Below are positions 17,555 through 27,000 of a stretch of 63,782 nt of DNA, one piece after another. The translations under genes were made by a program, and so were the position numbers. The notes below the pieces were generated by a model. That model saw only the letters and a list, made by a program, of their open reading frames with translations, did not search any database and was not told the DNA's origin. The DNA comes from Planctomycetota bacterium (lineage in GTDB: Bacteria; Planctomycetota; JACOTG01; JAJDCM01), in contig JAJDCM010000011.1 of the NCBI GenBank assembly GCA_029260825.1, positions 1-63,782 of the forward strand, in the 5' to 3' direction. The stretch's first letter is position 1, and every line of letters starts with the position of its first letter.

Positions 17555-18514
17555 CTACATGGGCGCAGAAGTGGTCTCGATGATCTCGGAAATAATATCC
17601 CTGGCCATCGAGGAAATCCCCACCGATCGCATCTCTCCCTTGATCATGACGCGATGTGCGAGAACGGAAACGGCAAGGGTCTTGACGTCATCCGGAAGAA
17701 CGAAATCACGCTCCTCAAGGAACGCAAGAGCCTGGCTGGCGCGAAAAAGTCCAAGCCCCGCCCGAGGACTCACTCCTGATTGCAAACCTCGGTGGGTCCT
17801 CGTGGCTTCAACAATGTCTTGAATGTAGTCCAACACGGGCTCGCTGACCGTGACCCGACGCACTTGATCTTGCAGCAAGGCAACTTCATCCGTGGTCAAG
17901 ACAGGAGTCACTTCCTCGAGGGGATCCTGATGCTGACGACTGCGCAAAACCGATTTTTCCTGCTCTCGATCCGGATAGTCGAGATGAACCCGAAGGAGGA
18001 ACCGGTCAAGCTGCGCTTCCGGCAAGGGATACGTCCCGAGATATTCCAGGGAGTTCTGGGTAGCGACCACCAGGAACGGACGGGGAAGATCATGGGTGGT
18101 TCCATCGACCGTCACCTGAAAAGCATTCATGGCTTCAAGGAGGGCACTCTGAGTCCTCGGCGTGGTGCGATTGATCTCGTCCGCGAGAACGACATGAGCA
18201 AAGACAGGACCCGGCTTGAAGGTGAACTCGGACTTTCCTCGATCATAGATCGAAATGCCCGTGATGTCCGAAGGCAGGAGATCGGGTGTGAACTGAATCC
18301 GTCGAAATGTACAGGAGATGGAGCGGGCAAGGGCCCGGGCAAGAGTCGTCTTGCCGACGCCGGGAACGTCTTCGATGAGCACGTGTCCCCCGGCCAAGAG
18401 GCCGGTGACGAGCATCCTGATCGGTATCGGTTTACCGAAAATGACCCTCTCAATATTCTCAATCAAAGCGCGGACTTGGTTCGTCGGACGCGTTGCGGTT
18501 GCCGGATCCTGCAT
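17555..18514 (-). CDS. MoxR-family AAA+ ATPase
   Basis: An ATPase of 319 residues. The Walker A motif is D-V-P-G-V-G-K-T-T, Walker B is VVLADEINR, sensor 1 lies in FLVVATQNSLE, and PLPEAQLDRF is the typical MoxR arginine-finger segment. C-terminal helices with SPRAG form the lid domain. MoxR proteins act as cytoplasmic chaperones that couple ATP hydrolysis to remodelling of VWA/DUF58 partners, here encoded just downstream. The ATG at 18512-18514 has AGAGGA about ten bases upstream and gives the usual family length; a TTG at 18571 lacks a ribosome-binding site. First gene of the three-gene operon. Confidence 0.9.
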   Translation of the reverse strand: MQDPATATRPTNQVRALIENIERVIFGKPIPIRMLVTGLLAGGHVLIEDVPGVGKTTLARALARSISCTFRRIQFTPDLLPSDITGISIYDRGKSEFTFKPGPVFAHVVLADEINRTTPRTQSALLEAMNAFQVTVDGTTHDLPRPFLVVATQNSLEYLGTYPLPEAQLDRFLLRVHLDYPDREQEKSVLRSRQHQDPLEEVTPVLTTDEVALLQDQVRRVTVSEPVLDYIQDIVEATRTHRGLQSGVSPRAGLGLFRASQALAFLEERDFVLPDDVKTLAVSVLAHRVMIKGEMRSVGISSMARDIISEIIETTSAPM

Positions 18515-18773
18515 GAAGTTGAGTTCCTCTTTTCCTTCGTCCACGAAATCACGAATCTCACGAAGTGTCAAGGGAGCAGGGATTTCTGTTCATCGGCGCA
18601 GGAGGGGGTCGTGGATCCAAGAACGGTTCAAAACCCCAAAAAAACCCTTGGATTTCCCTCAGATTGCTCTTAACGTTGAGAGTCTTAGTCGAATGATATG
18701 AAGGATGTAAGAGAGAAGTCGAGCCAAGCGGCTCGGCACGCCCCACAGCTCCCCACCTGGAAAACTCATCGCC

Positions 18774-20543
18774 ATGGTCTACAAGGTAACTGGAAAAAAA
18801 ACGCGTCCGTGCGTTCTCGCCCTACTCCTCGCTCTTCTTCTCCTCGTTCCCGCCACCTGGGCACAGGCTCAAGAGTCAAAGGATAAGAAGGAAGAGCCAA
18901 AGGCCGAAAAGCCCGTCGAAACTTTCGATGAAAGACGCCGGCGAGAATCCAGGGAGCTGGTCCAGGCCCAAGCCGACGAGGAAGCCGCCCGGGTCGCCGT
19001 TCTGGATCGATTGCGAGCACCGCTCGACGGGCTCGATGAATACATCGAAGCAGCTCTCAAAGAATGGGAAGTGCCGGGGCTCGCCCTTGCTGTCGTCAAA
19101 GATGACAAGGTGATTCTCGCCCGAGGCTACGGAACCAGGGTTTCCGGAGAAGACGAACCGGTCGACGGACAAACCGTGTTCGCCATCGGCAGCGCGTCCA
19201 AAGCTTTCACGACCACAGCTCTCGCCATGCTCGTGGAAAAGGGAAAGCTCAACTGGGGAGACAAGGCAACTCAGCATCTCGAACATTTCCAGCTGAACGA
19301 TCCTTACGTGACCCGGGAACTGACGGTAGCGGATATCCTGACTCACCGCTCCGGATTGAGCCGGGGTGACCTGCTCTGGTATGCATCCGATTTTACCCGG
19401 GATGAGATCCTCGAACGGGTTCGTCATCTGGAACCGACCTGGAGCTTTCGGTCTACTTTCGGTTACCAGAACATCATGTATCTCGCGGGTGGTCAGATCA
19501 TCCCGGCCCTGACGGACTCCAGCTGGGACACCTTCGTTCGGGAGAAAATCTTCTTCCCACTCGAGATGGTCCGAACAAACTGCTCGGTGACGGATCTGAT
19601 CATGGCGAAAAACGTAGCACAGCCTCACGGTCGGATCGATGATGTCGTCACCCCGATAGCCTGGCGCAACATCGACAACGTCGGCCCGGCAGGCTCGATC
19701 AATTCCAACGCAGAGGAAATGGCTCAGTGGGTACGACTTCACCTGGGCAACGGAACCTACAACGGAAAACAGATTCTCAAACCGGAAACGGTCTCTGAAC
19801 TCCATACCCCTCAAACCATCATCCGGATCGAGGGACGCTGGAAGCTCTACTTCGGCGAAGCAAATTTCCTTACCTATGGTCTCGGCTGGTTTCTGCATGA
19901 CTACAAGGGAAAGAAGGTCGTGGAGCATGGCGGCAACATCGACGGCATGAGCGCTTTGGTCGCGATGATGCCCGAGGAAAACCTCGGCCTCGTTGCTCTC
20001 ACGAATCTGGGAGGCAACATTCTCCCCTCCGCCGTGCGCAACCGCATCTTCGACGCATTCCTCAAGGAGGAGCCAACCGACTGGAGCAAGCAGTACCTCA
20101 CCACCCTGACCAGCGCGAGAAAAGCAGGGGAAGCCGAGGAAAAGAAACTGGAAGCCGCCAGAATCACGGACACCCATCCTTCCCTCCCCCTTGAAAAATA
20201 TGCGGGGACTTTTGTCCATGAGATGTACGGCGATCTCTCCGTGATCCATCACGAAGGAAAACTCATCCTGACTCGAAGTCAGGCTCTGGTAGCCGACCTG
20301 CAGCACTGGCACGTCGACACCTTCCGGGTCATCTGGCGAGACCGGCAACTCGGCAAGGCTCTGGCGGAATTTCGGGTATCCGGGAAAGGAGAGGTCACCG
20401 AGGTGTCTCTACCCGACCTGGCTAAGTTCGAGCGGAAGGAAAAGAAAGAACCGGAAGCTGTCGAACCCGATGAAGATGAGGACGAAGCAAGAAAACGAGT
20501 TCCTCTGAGACGAGGCCGCCCGAGTCGGAGCCCCCGGCAGTAG
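18774..20543 (+). CDS. Serine beta-lactamase-like hydrolase, exported
   Basis: A protein of 589 residues with a Sec signal peptide (hydrophobic run ending before Q-E near residue 32), then a charged, Lys/Glu-rich linker. The penicillin-binding-fold motifs are present: S-A-S-K (Ser of SxxK within IGSASKAFTTT), Y-Q-N (in FGYQNIMY) and H-G-G (in VVEHGGNIDG). After the catalytic domain comes a smaller domain (about residues 460-560) of the DUF3471 type, then an acidic and finally an Arg-rich tail. Such class C-like proteins are usually esterases, D-aminopeptidases or of unknown substrate rather than antibiotic-resistance enzymes. It stands alone between convergent and divergent neighbours. Confidence 0.85.
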   Translation: MVYKVTGKKTRPCVLALLLALLLLVPATWAQAQESKDKKEEPKAEKPVETFDERRRRESRELVQAQADEEAARVAVLDRLRAPLDGLDEYIEAALKEWEVPGLALAVVKDDKVILARGYGTRVSGEDEPVDGQTVFAIGSASKAFTTTALAMLVEKGKLNWGDKATQHLEHFQLNDPYVTRELTVADILTHRSGLSRGDLLWYASDFTRDEILERVRHLEPTWSFRSTFGYQNIMYLAGGQIIPALTDSSWDTFVREKIFFPLEMVRTNCSVTDLIMAKNVAQPHGRIDDVVTPIAWRNIDNVGPAGSINSNAEEMAQWVRLHLGNGTYNGKQILKPETVSELHTPQTIIRIEGRWKLYFGEANFLTYGLGWFLHDYKGKKVVEHGGNIDGMSALVAMMPEENLGLVALTNLGGNILPSAVRNRIFDAFLKEEPTDWSKQYLTTLTSARKAGEAEEKKLEAARITDTHPSLPLEKYAGTFVHEMYGDLSVIHHEGKLILTRSQALVADLQHWHVDTFRVIWRDRQLGKALAEFRVSGKGEVTEVSLPDLAKFERKEKKEPEAVEPDEDEDEARKRVPLRRGRPSRSPRQ

Positions 20544-20583
20544 GAAATCAAGAATCTGAGGGGCAGAGCGCAGAGGCTAGAGG

Positions 20584-21816
20584 TTATGGGAATGAGACCG
20601 CTGCCAGGGTAACCGCCTGGTTCCGGTCGTCGTCGACGCAGGCCTCATATCGAATCAACTCCCCCTCAGGATTGTTGACGAGACTCATCAAAGCTTGGAC
20701 CGGAGTCCACCCTCGAGCTTTCTTTCGCCGCTTGTCTTTCTGAAGATCCAACCGCAACTCGGCCCCTTCCCCGGCAAGAACCCGGCGAAGAAGAGAACGG
20801 TCCTGGCTCTCGATATCATCGAGTAGGTCGGGAGAAAGGGGAGCCTCGTCCCCGTACCGCACTCCAGCCCGGGCAAGATCGGCGGAAACGACGATCAGGA
20901 CCCGTCCGCGCCCAAATTGATCCATCAAGTCAGAAAGGACCCGCAAGAACGCCCCCTCCTCATCTGGATTGTCCGGTGAGTTCCCGCAGAGGATCGGAAC
21001 GACCTTGAACCGATCCTCGGGATAGACGTGAGAGAGGAAGATCGACTGGAACTCCAGCGAAGGCTCAGCCAGGTGGGACATCTCCTCATCGAGCAAGTTC
21101 CCCCAGGCCTTGGCGTTCAGAGCCTCCACAAAGTCCCGGTGGGTGGGGAGTCTCCCAAACGGCGTCAAATAGTCTTTTCTCGTGGGGGCAAAAGGAGCCT
21201 TCAGGGTCGTATGGCATGTCCCGAGCATGATCACGAGCTCTGGACAGGGAGTCCTCAGCAGTTTGGCGTAGGCCGAAGCATAGACCTCTCCCCCCATCAA
21301 GAAGTCGGTTGATGGAGCAATGATCGCACCCGGCCGTTCCTGCTCCTTGATTCCCGCCTGTTCGATTTTTTCTACGTGCTCGCTGAAAAGCGACTCCAGT
21401 CTCTGATTGAGCGGCCCGGATTCAGCTTCATAATACTGGCCGGCACAGATCGGAGGACGCTCGATCAGTCGGCCGTAGATCTTCGTTCTCCTTCGGAAGA
21501 TCTCCAGGAAACGCTCGGTTTCAAGAAAGAGGGCCGCATCCAGCGTACGAATCACCTCTTTTACCTTCTCCTGAGGGATCGGCTGGCCGAAATGGCTCTC
21601 AAACACATCCTGGAGGTCGGAAAGTGTGCGCCTCCCGTCCATCTTGTTGACGAGAAAGTGGACCGATGGAGCCATCAGCACCGGGCGATCCGCTATGCGC
21701 AAAGGATCTTCCAGGGACACCATGGTCCCCTGTCGTGTGGCCACGGGATAGGCCAGTATCTTCCTGAGCTTCGGTCGCTGCATTGGGTGTGATCCGCTCG
21801 ACCTTCTTACCTGCAC
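20584..21816 (-). CDS. Memo-like protein (AmmeMemoRadiSam B-like) with missing metal ligands
   Basis: A protein of up to 410 residues. The N-terminal 120 residues form a separate small domain. From about residue 160 the order of Memo family motifs is recognisable: IAPSTDFLMGGEVYASAY corresponds to the PHAGY block, LGTCHTTLK to the G-P-x-H block, A-E-P-S-L-E-F-Q to the EHSxExQ block and VSADLARAG to the SSDxSH block. Three of the four expected His residues are replaced (Ser169, Pro252 and Arg in DLARAG), leaving only His202. Metal binding as in known Memo/dioxygenase-like proteins is therefore unlikely. No AMMECR1 or partner radical SAM gene adjoins it. The start is uncertain: GTG at 21816 or ATG at 21783. 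Confidence 0.6.
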   Translation of the reverse strand: MQVRRSSGSHPMQRPKLRKILAYPVATRQGTMVSLEDPLRIADRPVLMAPSVHFLVNKMDGRRTLSDLQDVFESHFGQPIPQEKVKEVIRTLDAALFLETERFLEIFRRRTKIYGRLIERPPICAGQYYEAESGPLNQRLESLFSEHVEKIEQAGIKEQERPGAIIAPSTDFLMGGEVYASAYAKLLRTPCPELVIMLGTCHTTLKAPFAPTRKDYLTPFGRLPTHRDFVEALNAKAWGNLLDEEMSHLAEPSLEFQSIFLSHVYPEDRFKVVPILCGNSPDNPDEEGAFLRVLSDLMDQFGRGRVLIVVSADLARAGVRYGDEAPLSPDLLDDIESQDRSLLRRVLAGEGAELRLDLQKDKRRKKARGWTPVQALMSLVNNPEGELIRYEACVDDDRNQAVTLAAVSFP

Positions 21817-21918
21817 CCTTTTTAGTAAAATAGATGAAGGTGGGATACGATCTTTTGATCATTCATCCCAGAAGTCGATACTCGACTCTCCTTGCCCCAG
21901 GAGACTTAAGGAAAACCA

Positions 21919-22248
21919 ATGTACGATAACTACGGTACGAGTCGGACCTTTTTGCTGAGTCTTTTCGCACTTTTGGTCCTGACCACAGGTTGTGTCAGCC
22001 GGCGCAATCAGGTCGTCAAACACCGCCCGCCGGTGTCAACGAGGCCCGAAAGCCGCCCCACACTCATGCCTGTCGATGAAATTCTCGACATGACGGAGCG
22101 AAAACTCCCGGCCCACGAGATCATCGAAAAAATGGATCAAAGACAGGCCATTTTCGATCTGAGCGTGGAGAAGATCCTGATGCTAAGAGAAGCCGGAGTC
22201 TCCGACAAGGTCATCAACGAAATGCTGGCCCGCCCCTCCTCGAGGTGA
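21919..22248 (+). CDS. Small lipoprotein with a helical C-terminal domain
   Basis: A protein of 109 residues. The signal peptide ends in L-T-T-G-C (Cys25). After a Pro/Arg-rich linker, two related helical segments follow: PVDEILDMTERKLPAHEIIEKM and SVEKILMLREAGVSDKVINEM, a pattern of repeated short helices ending in I-x-x-M. Similar small exported proteins are common in Planctomycetota but have no known function. AAGGA lies six bases before the ATG. It stands alone, divergent from the Memo-like gene. Confidence 0.75.
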   Translation: MYDNYGTSRTFLLSLFALLVLTTGCVSRRNQVVKHRPPVSTRPESRPTLMPVDEILDMTERKLPAHEIIEKMDQRQAIFDLSVEKILMLREAGVSDKVINEMLARPSSR

Positions 22249-22330
22249 GGAAAGCCGGACTCGGCACACGAAATCGGGATCAAGGGCTGGCGATTCTGTG
22301 GGTGCTAATCCGGTCGATACCGATCCGGAG

Positions 22331-23743
22331 CTAGTCGGCTTTCGTCGGCCCAATAGACAGGTTCTGATCGGCGTAAACACTCTCGGTGAACTCTCGACCC
22401 AGCTCCATCTCTTTTGGTTTTGGCATCTCACCGATGAGTTCGGCTGCCGTGTCAAGAGCGGCACGAACGCACATGTCGGAGTTCAGATACTCGTAACGCC
22501 CAAACCGACCGACAGGATGAATCCCCAGGTCTCTCAGCCCCTTGATCGCTTTGTCACGCTTTTTGGCAAAGTCGAGCCCGAACACGATGTAGGCGTGGGG
22601 AATCTTCCGCCACGCCAGGGTCCGAAGCTTGCTCTTGTCGATCAGTCCGTTCTTGTCAAGGGCGGTCACGACTTCGTCCGCCATTGCGTCCATATCTTTT
22701 GGCTCTTCCCGATACGTCGCCTCACAAAGAACGGAGGTCGTTCCCGGAGGCGCATTGTTGGGACTGTAGTTGGATAGATAGGTAATGCGATTACAGGGGC
22801 CGTTTTCAGGGTGGGGGAGATAGATCCAGCAAAGATCGTTGGACTCATCTTTTCCGTCCAGCCCGATCAAGAACGTCGCCAAAGAAAGGAAGTCGAGAGA
22901 CTCGGCCGCCTTCTTTGAATCCGGATCCGGCTTTTCAATCAGGCTGTAGACCTTATCCATGGGGATCGTGCTGACAACCTCATCAAACTTCTCACCATTG
23001 ACTTCGTAGCCGTCATCGGTCCTGGCAATCGAGTTGACCCGGGTATTGAGACGGATATCACTCTCAATCGTTTCGGCCAGCCGGTCGGGAATCGCCTGAA
23101 ATCCACCCTCTCGGGGGTAAAAGAAAATGGCCTGGTGCTTGTAGCCGGAAGTCGTGATGCCTACGGATGTCTTGATGATGTCGTCCACCGGAGCATCGGG
23201 AATCCGTCCCGCTACCCATGCAGCCGAAAGCTTCTTGAGATCGGTCTTCCAGATCTTCTCATTATAGGGATCCATGAAGAGATCGCCGATTCCGTCGCCA
23301 AACCGGTAACGAATCCAATCCTTGAAGTTTTCCGGCGCCGGCGGATTTTCATATTTTCGCTTGTAGAACGCATCGACAAACCCACGAAGACAAAGGAAAT
23401 TGTCCTCGGCCGAGAGATCATTCAAACCGTTCTCGAAGGGATAGTTGACATAGCGACCCCGGAAGAAAATCCGGGTGTTCCGCTCGGAGCGAACCAGGTT
23501 CGACGGCCCCATCAATCCCGCCAAAAACGACATGACCTCCGGGTCCCGGGAAAACAGCACGTGTCCGCCGGCGACATCATAGATGAATCCATCCACATCG
23601 TCGCTGCGACAGAGACCTCCGGTCACCCCATCGGCCTCGAAGACGACGATCTCGGCTCCTGCATCCTTGAGAAAACGGGCCACGGCGAGCCCCGTGATAC
23701 CGGCGCCGAGGATGGCGCAACGCTTGTTTTTGACTCGGCTCAA
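22331..23743 (-). CDS. FAD-dependent amine-oxidase-type oxidoreductase (protoporphyrinogen oxidase / UDP-galactopyranose mutase-like)
   Basis: A flavoprotein of 470 residues. The N-terminal dinucleotide-binding motif is G-A-G-I-T-G-L (in CAILGAGITGLAVARFL), followed by VFEADGVTGGLCRS and the conserved GGHVLFSRD segment. The middle region (YVNYPFENGL, FMDPYNEKIWKTD) resembles the UDP-galactopyranose mutase and HemG/carotenoid-desaturase-like families. The start is TTG at 23741-23743 with GGAGG eight bases upstream; the longer open frame to 23851 has no such site. Its role could be activated-sugar isomerisation, which fits the glycan genes nearby, but the substrate cannot be assigned from sequence. 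Confidence 0.75.
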   Translation of the reverse strand: MSRVKNKRCAILGAGITGLAVARFLKDAGAEIVVFEADGVTGGLCRSDDVDGFIYDVAGGHVLFSRDPEVMSFLAGLMGPSNLVRSERNTRIFFRGRYVNYPFENGLNDLSAEDNFLCLRGFVDAFYKRKYENPPAPENFKDWIRYRFGDGIGDLFMDPYNEKIWKTDLKKLSAAWVAGRIPDAPVDDIIKTSVGITTSGYKHQAIFFYPREGGFQAIPDRLAETIESDIRLNTRVNSIARTDDGYEVNGEKFDEVVSTIPMDKVYSLIEKPDPDSKKAAESLDFLSLATFLIGLDGKDESNDLCWIYLPHPENGPCNRITYLSNYSPNNAPPGTTSVLCEATYREEPKDMDAMADEVVTALDKNGLIDKSKLRTLAWRKIPHAYIVFGLDFAKKRDKAIKGLRDLGIHPVGRFGRYEYLNSDMCVRAALDTAAELIGEMPKPKEMELGREFTESVYADQNLSIGPTKAD

Positions 23744-23836
23744 CGAAAAGGCCTCCGGAACCTGCAATCGGGAGAAAACTGAATCCCCCTCGACCGCTCT
23801 TGGATGCTGTAGAAGATCTGGGTATGAGCGCCCGAA

Positions 23837-23865
23837 CCCCCTTTGCCACAACGATTAAAAGGGGG
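23837..23865. repeat. Hairpin in the 351-base gap between the oxidoreductase and the secreted glycosidase-like gene
   Basis: CCCCCTTT (23837-23844) and AAAGGGGG (23858-23865) form an 8-base stem with a 13-base loop. It lies upstream of the oxidoreductase start on that strand and upstream of the glycosidase-like gene on the other. No U-tract follows, so a terminator role is doubtful. The rest of 23744-24094 holds a short stem followed by a T-run near 23956-23975 but no convincing promoter. Confidence 0.45.
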
Positions 23866-24094
23866 GGATCATACCAGACGATTTCGGGGTACTCCAGGAC
23901 AAACTTATCCGTCTCAAGACCGCTGTTTCTACCATCTGATGGGGTCAGATCACGTCCCTTTTAAGGGTATTTTTGACTCGATATCCGTCCGGGTTTCAGC
24001 CGATAACTCGAACGGAGACCGGAGCGTGGACGGAAAGGATCACTCTTCGCCCTGTCCGGAATCCAGGCAGATCGTCAGAAAAGGGTCAAGACGC

Positions 24095-27000
24095 ATGGAT
24101 TCGGCATCACACTCTGGTTTCAGTTCTTCCCGTTATCGGGGACTCCTTGTCCTCATCCTGGGATTCTGTCTCATCTCCCCATCCATTGCTCATGCCGGGA
24201 ACTGGGCCAGAATCGCAAACGGACGGGCGGTGGTCATCTTTGACGGTCGAAGCAAGACCTGGGAGATCGCCGACGAAAAAGGCGAAGTGGTCGTGGGTGA
24301 CCTTTCGTGCTCGATAGAAGTCTCCGGAGTCTCCTACAACACCCACCTCACCGGCCGATCAACCGTCGTGACCTCCGGGTCATTCGTTGATGATCAAGGT
24401 CGCGGCGACATGATTGTTCTTCGATCCACGTTCATGGACGGGGATCTCGAGATCATCCAGAACCTCAAGGTTCATCGAGGATCCCCGCGCGTCGTCATCG
24501 AAACCCGGATCAAAAATCAATCAAACCGAAACCTCAGTCTGGATTCGGTGACTCCCTTCTACACGGTGGATGAAAGCCACGCTTGCTTCCCCCGGGGCCC
24601 CATCGAAGGATGGAAGACCCTGGTGGAGAAGTTCCCGTTTTCCGACACGCCGAGCCTCACCCAGATCTCGGGTGCACTGAAAGAAGATGGGTACTGGTCG
24701 GGGGCGCTCTGGAACGAGCATCTGAAGCTTGGAGCGCTCCTTGGGGTTCGGGAGCCCGAACACGGTGTGGGTGAAGTTTCGATCTCGCGAAAATCAGGAG
24801 AGCTTGGTTTTTCGATTTCCGCCCGCATTCGTCTCGACGGCTTCGTCCTCTTGCCGGAAGCAACCGCGACCACGAACAGCATCACCTTTCGAGTGACTCG
24901 CAACATTCTGGGAGCACTTCGAAACGACGCGGTCTTGAGCCATCCACCGGCCCAGGGGAACGACGAAAGCCCCCTTTCAGGATGGGCCGCACGGAGCCTC
25001 AAGAATCGACCACTCACGACTGAAGCTCTGGAGCAAGAGCTTCAGGCCCTGAAACCTCTCGTGGACTACGGTCTTTCAACGGTCCTCCTTGATGAAGGCT
25101 GGCAGTTCCTCAATCAATCTTCCGACGACTGGGCCCGAGGTGATTGGCTACAGGAAGATGGAAGCTGTCCGATCGACTTGATCGCACAAGCACAATCCAT
25201 TCGTCAGGCAGGACTGAACCCGGGTCTCTGGATCTCACCCTTCCTGGTGGACGATCGCTCTCACGCCATGGAAAGACTCTCTGAAGCTCTTGTCACGGAT
25301 GAGACCGGCACTCCGCAAAGCCCCTTGGATCGAGAAGCGTGGTCGAGCCATCCAACTCCCCCACTTCTACCCTCCTCGGGAGGGAGTCTCTTTTGCATCG
25401 ACACCACGGCACCATCTGCCCGTTTCTGGCTCAAAGAAGTCTTTCGGCGTCTCGTCAAAGATGCCGGCTTCAATTTCTTCGTTCTCGATGACCTGGGAAT
25501 TGCGACGATTCAGGGGAAACGCCGTCACGCCGACGCCACTTCCCTCGATTCCCTGGCGCGCGGACTCGATTGGATTCGGGAAGAAGTCGGCCCAGAAACC
25601 TATCTCCTCGGCGCACGCAGTGCACTTTTTTCCACCGGAACCAAGCTCGACGGTCTTCTGATGTCACCGTCCACAACTGCCGATTGGCGGTGGTTTCCCG
25701 AACTCCTCAAAATAGGAGCGCGACGATTCCATGCGGCAGGAACCGGAACGATTCCCCATCTTGCCCCCCTTCACCTCGGACAAGGGCTCACCCGCTGGGA
25801 ATCACGCTCGTTTGCAACTCTCCATTCAATGCTGGGCGGAGCGATCCTCCTTGCCGATCGCCCCACAAGCCTTTCCTCCGAGCAGGTCGACATTCTGAAA
25901 CGAATCCTTCCTCCCCTTGGAGCCTCGGCTTCTCCGGTGGATCTTGTTCGTGAAGATCTTCCTCGCATCTTCCACCTGCGTCCGAAGGACGATTTTGGCC
26001 ACCACATTGTTGCTCTCTTCAACCCCCTCGATCATCCCGTGGTCTCGACGATATCGCTGAAAGACATCGGACTTCAGCCACGAGCCGATTTCCTGGGGTT
26101 CGAATACTGGACCGATTCTTTCCTGGGCTGCATGAGGAAGGAAATTTCCGTTCCACTTGCTGCTCATGGATGTGCCGTGATCAGCCTCAATCCGGCAAAA
26201 CCCGGCGTTCCCAAACTTCTCTCGTCCTCTCGCCACGTCAGTCAGGGAGGCACGGATATCCGTCGCAACTTCTTTGACCCCGAGACTCACGCTCTCTTTG
26301 TGACCGTGGATCTTGTCGCCAACGAAAAGACAGACCTGAAGATTCACGTTCCTGAGCGGTATCACCTTCAACCCATGCTCCTCCGACCGGAGAGCGACGA
26401 GGCTCAGATCTCCCTTCGAGATGACGGGCTCCTCTGTGCCAGCCTACTGGCGAAGAAGAGTGGACCCCTTCATCTTCGCCTGAGCTTTGAAGAAAAAGCG
26501 AACCGCGGGAACGAGGACCCGAAACAAACCTCTCCCCGGACCAACGGATCGACGCTCACTCAGAGGGGAGCGGTCAGAAGATCCGCGCCGGTCGCCATTC
26601 GAGGTTCCGTCCTCCATATTGGCCTTGCGACCGACCCGATCCTTCCCGCCCTGGGCGAAAGCGGAATCGTGGTTGAGAGTCTCGACCCGAGGCTCGGCGC
26701 CGCCGCGGAGGCTCTCGTCACCACCTTCCTCCACGGCCAAGGGGATCTTGCCGCAGATCCGGATGGATCACGGCACGTGTTCATCCTCGGCACCAATTGC
26801 TTGAGCTATCCTTCCTTTCCACTGTTTGAGAATCCGAAGGCCGTGCTCGCATTCCAGCGCTTCCTCACTCGAGGAGGTTGCGTCATCTGGATGCCTCAAA
26901 AATCCACCCTTGCCTCCGCCCTGGGAGAATCCGGATGGATGGGAACACCCCGGTGGCTTCGCGAGAGCATGAATCTTTCCGTCGCTCCGGCTCTCTCCGG

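Noticed and set aside
18876..20348. A 490-codon open frame antisense to the beta-lactamase-like gene
   Set aside because: The sense frame has complete catalytic motifs and a signal peptide; the antisense frame has no recognisable domain and reflects codon bias.
22290..22330. A terminator between the small lipoprotein and the oxidoreductase gene
   Set aside because: The imperfect repeat around TCCGG is not followed by a T-run on either strand.
23843..24094. N-terminal extension of the secreted glycosidase-like protein
   Set aside because: The extension is polar and would bury the signal peptide, and it overlaps the intergenic hairpin.
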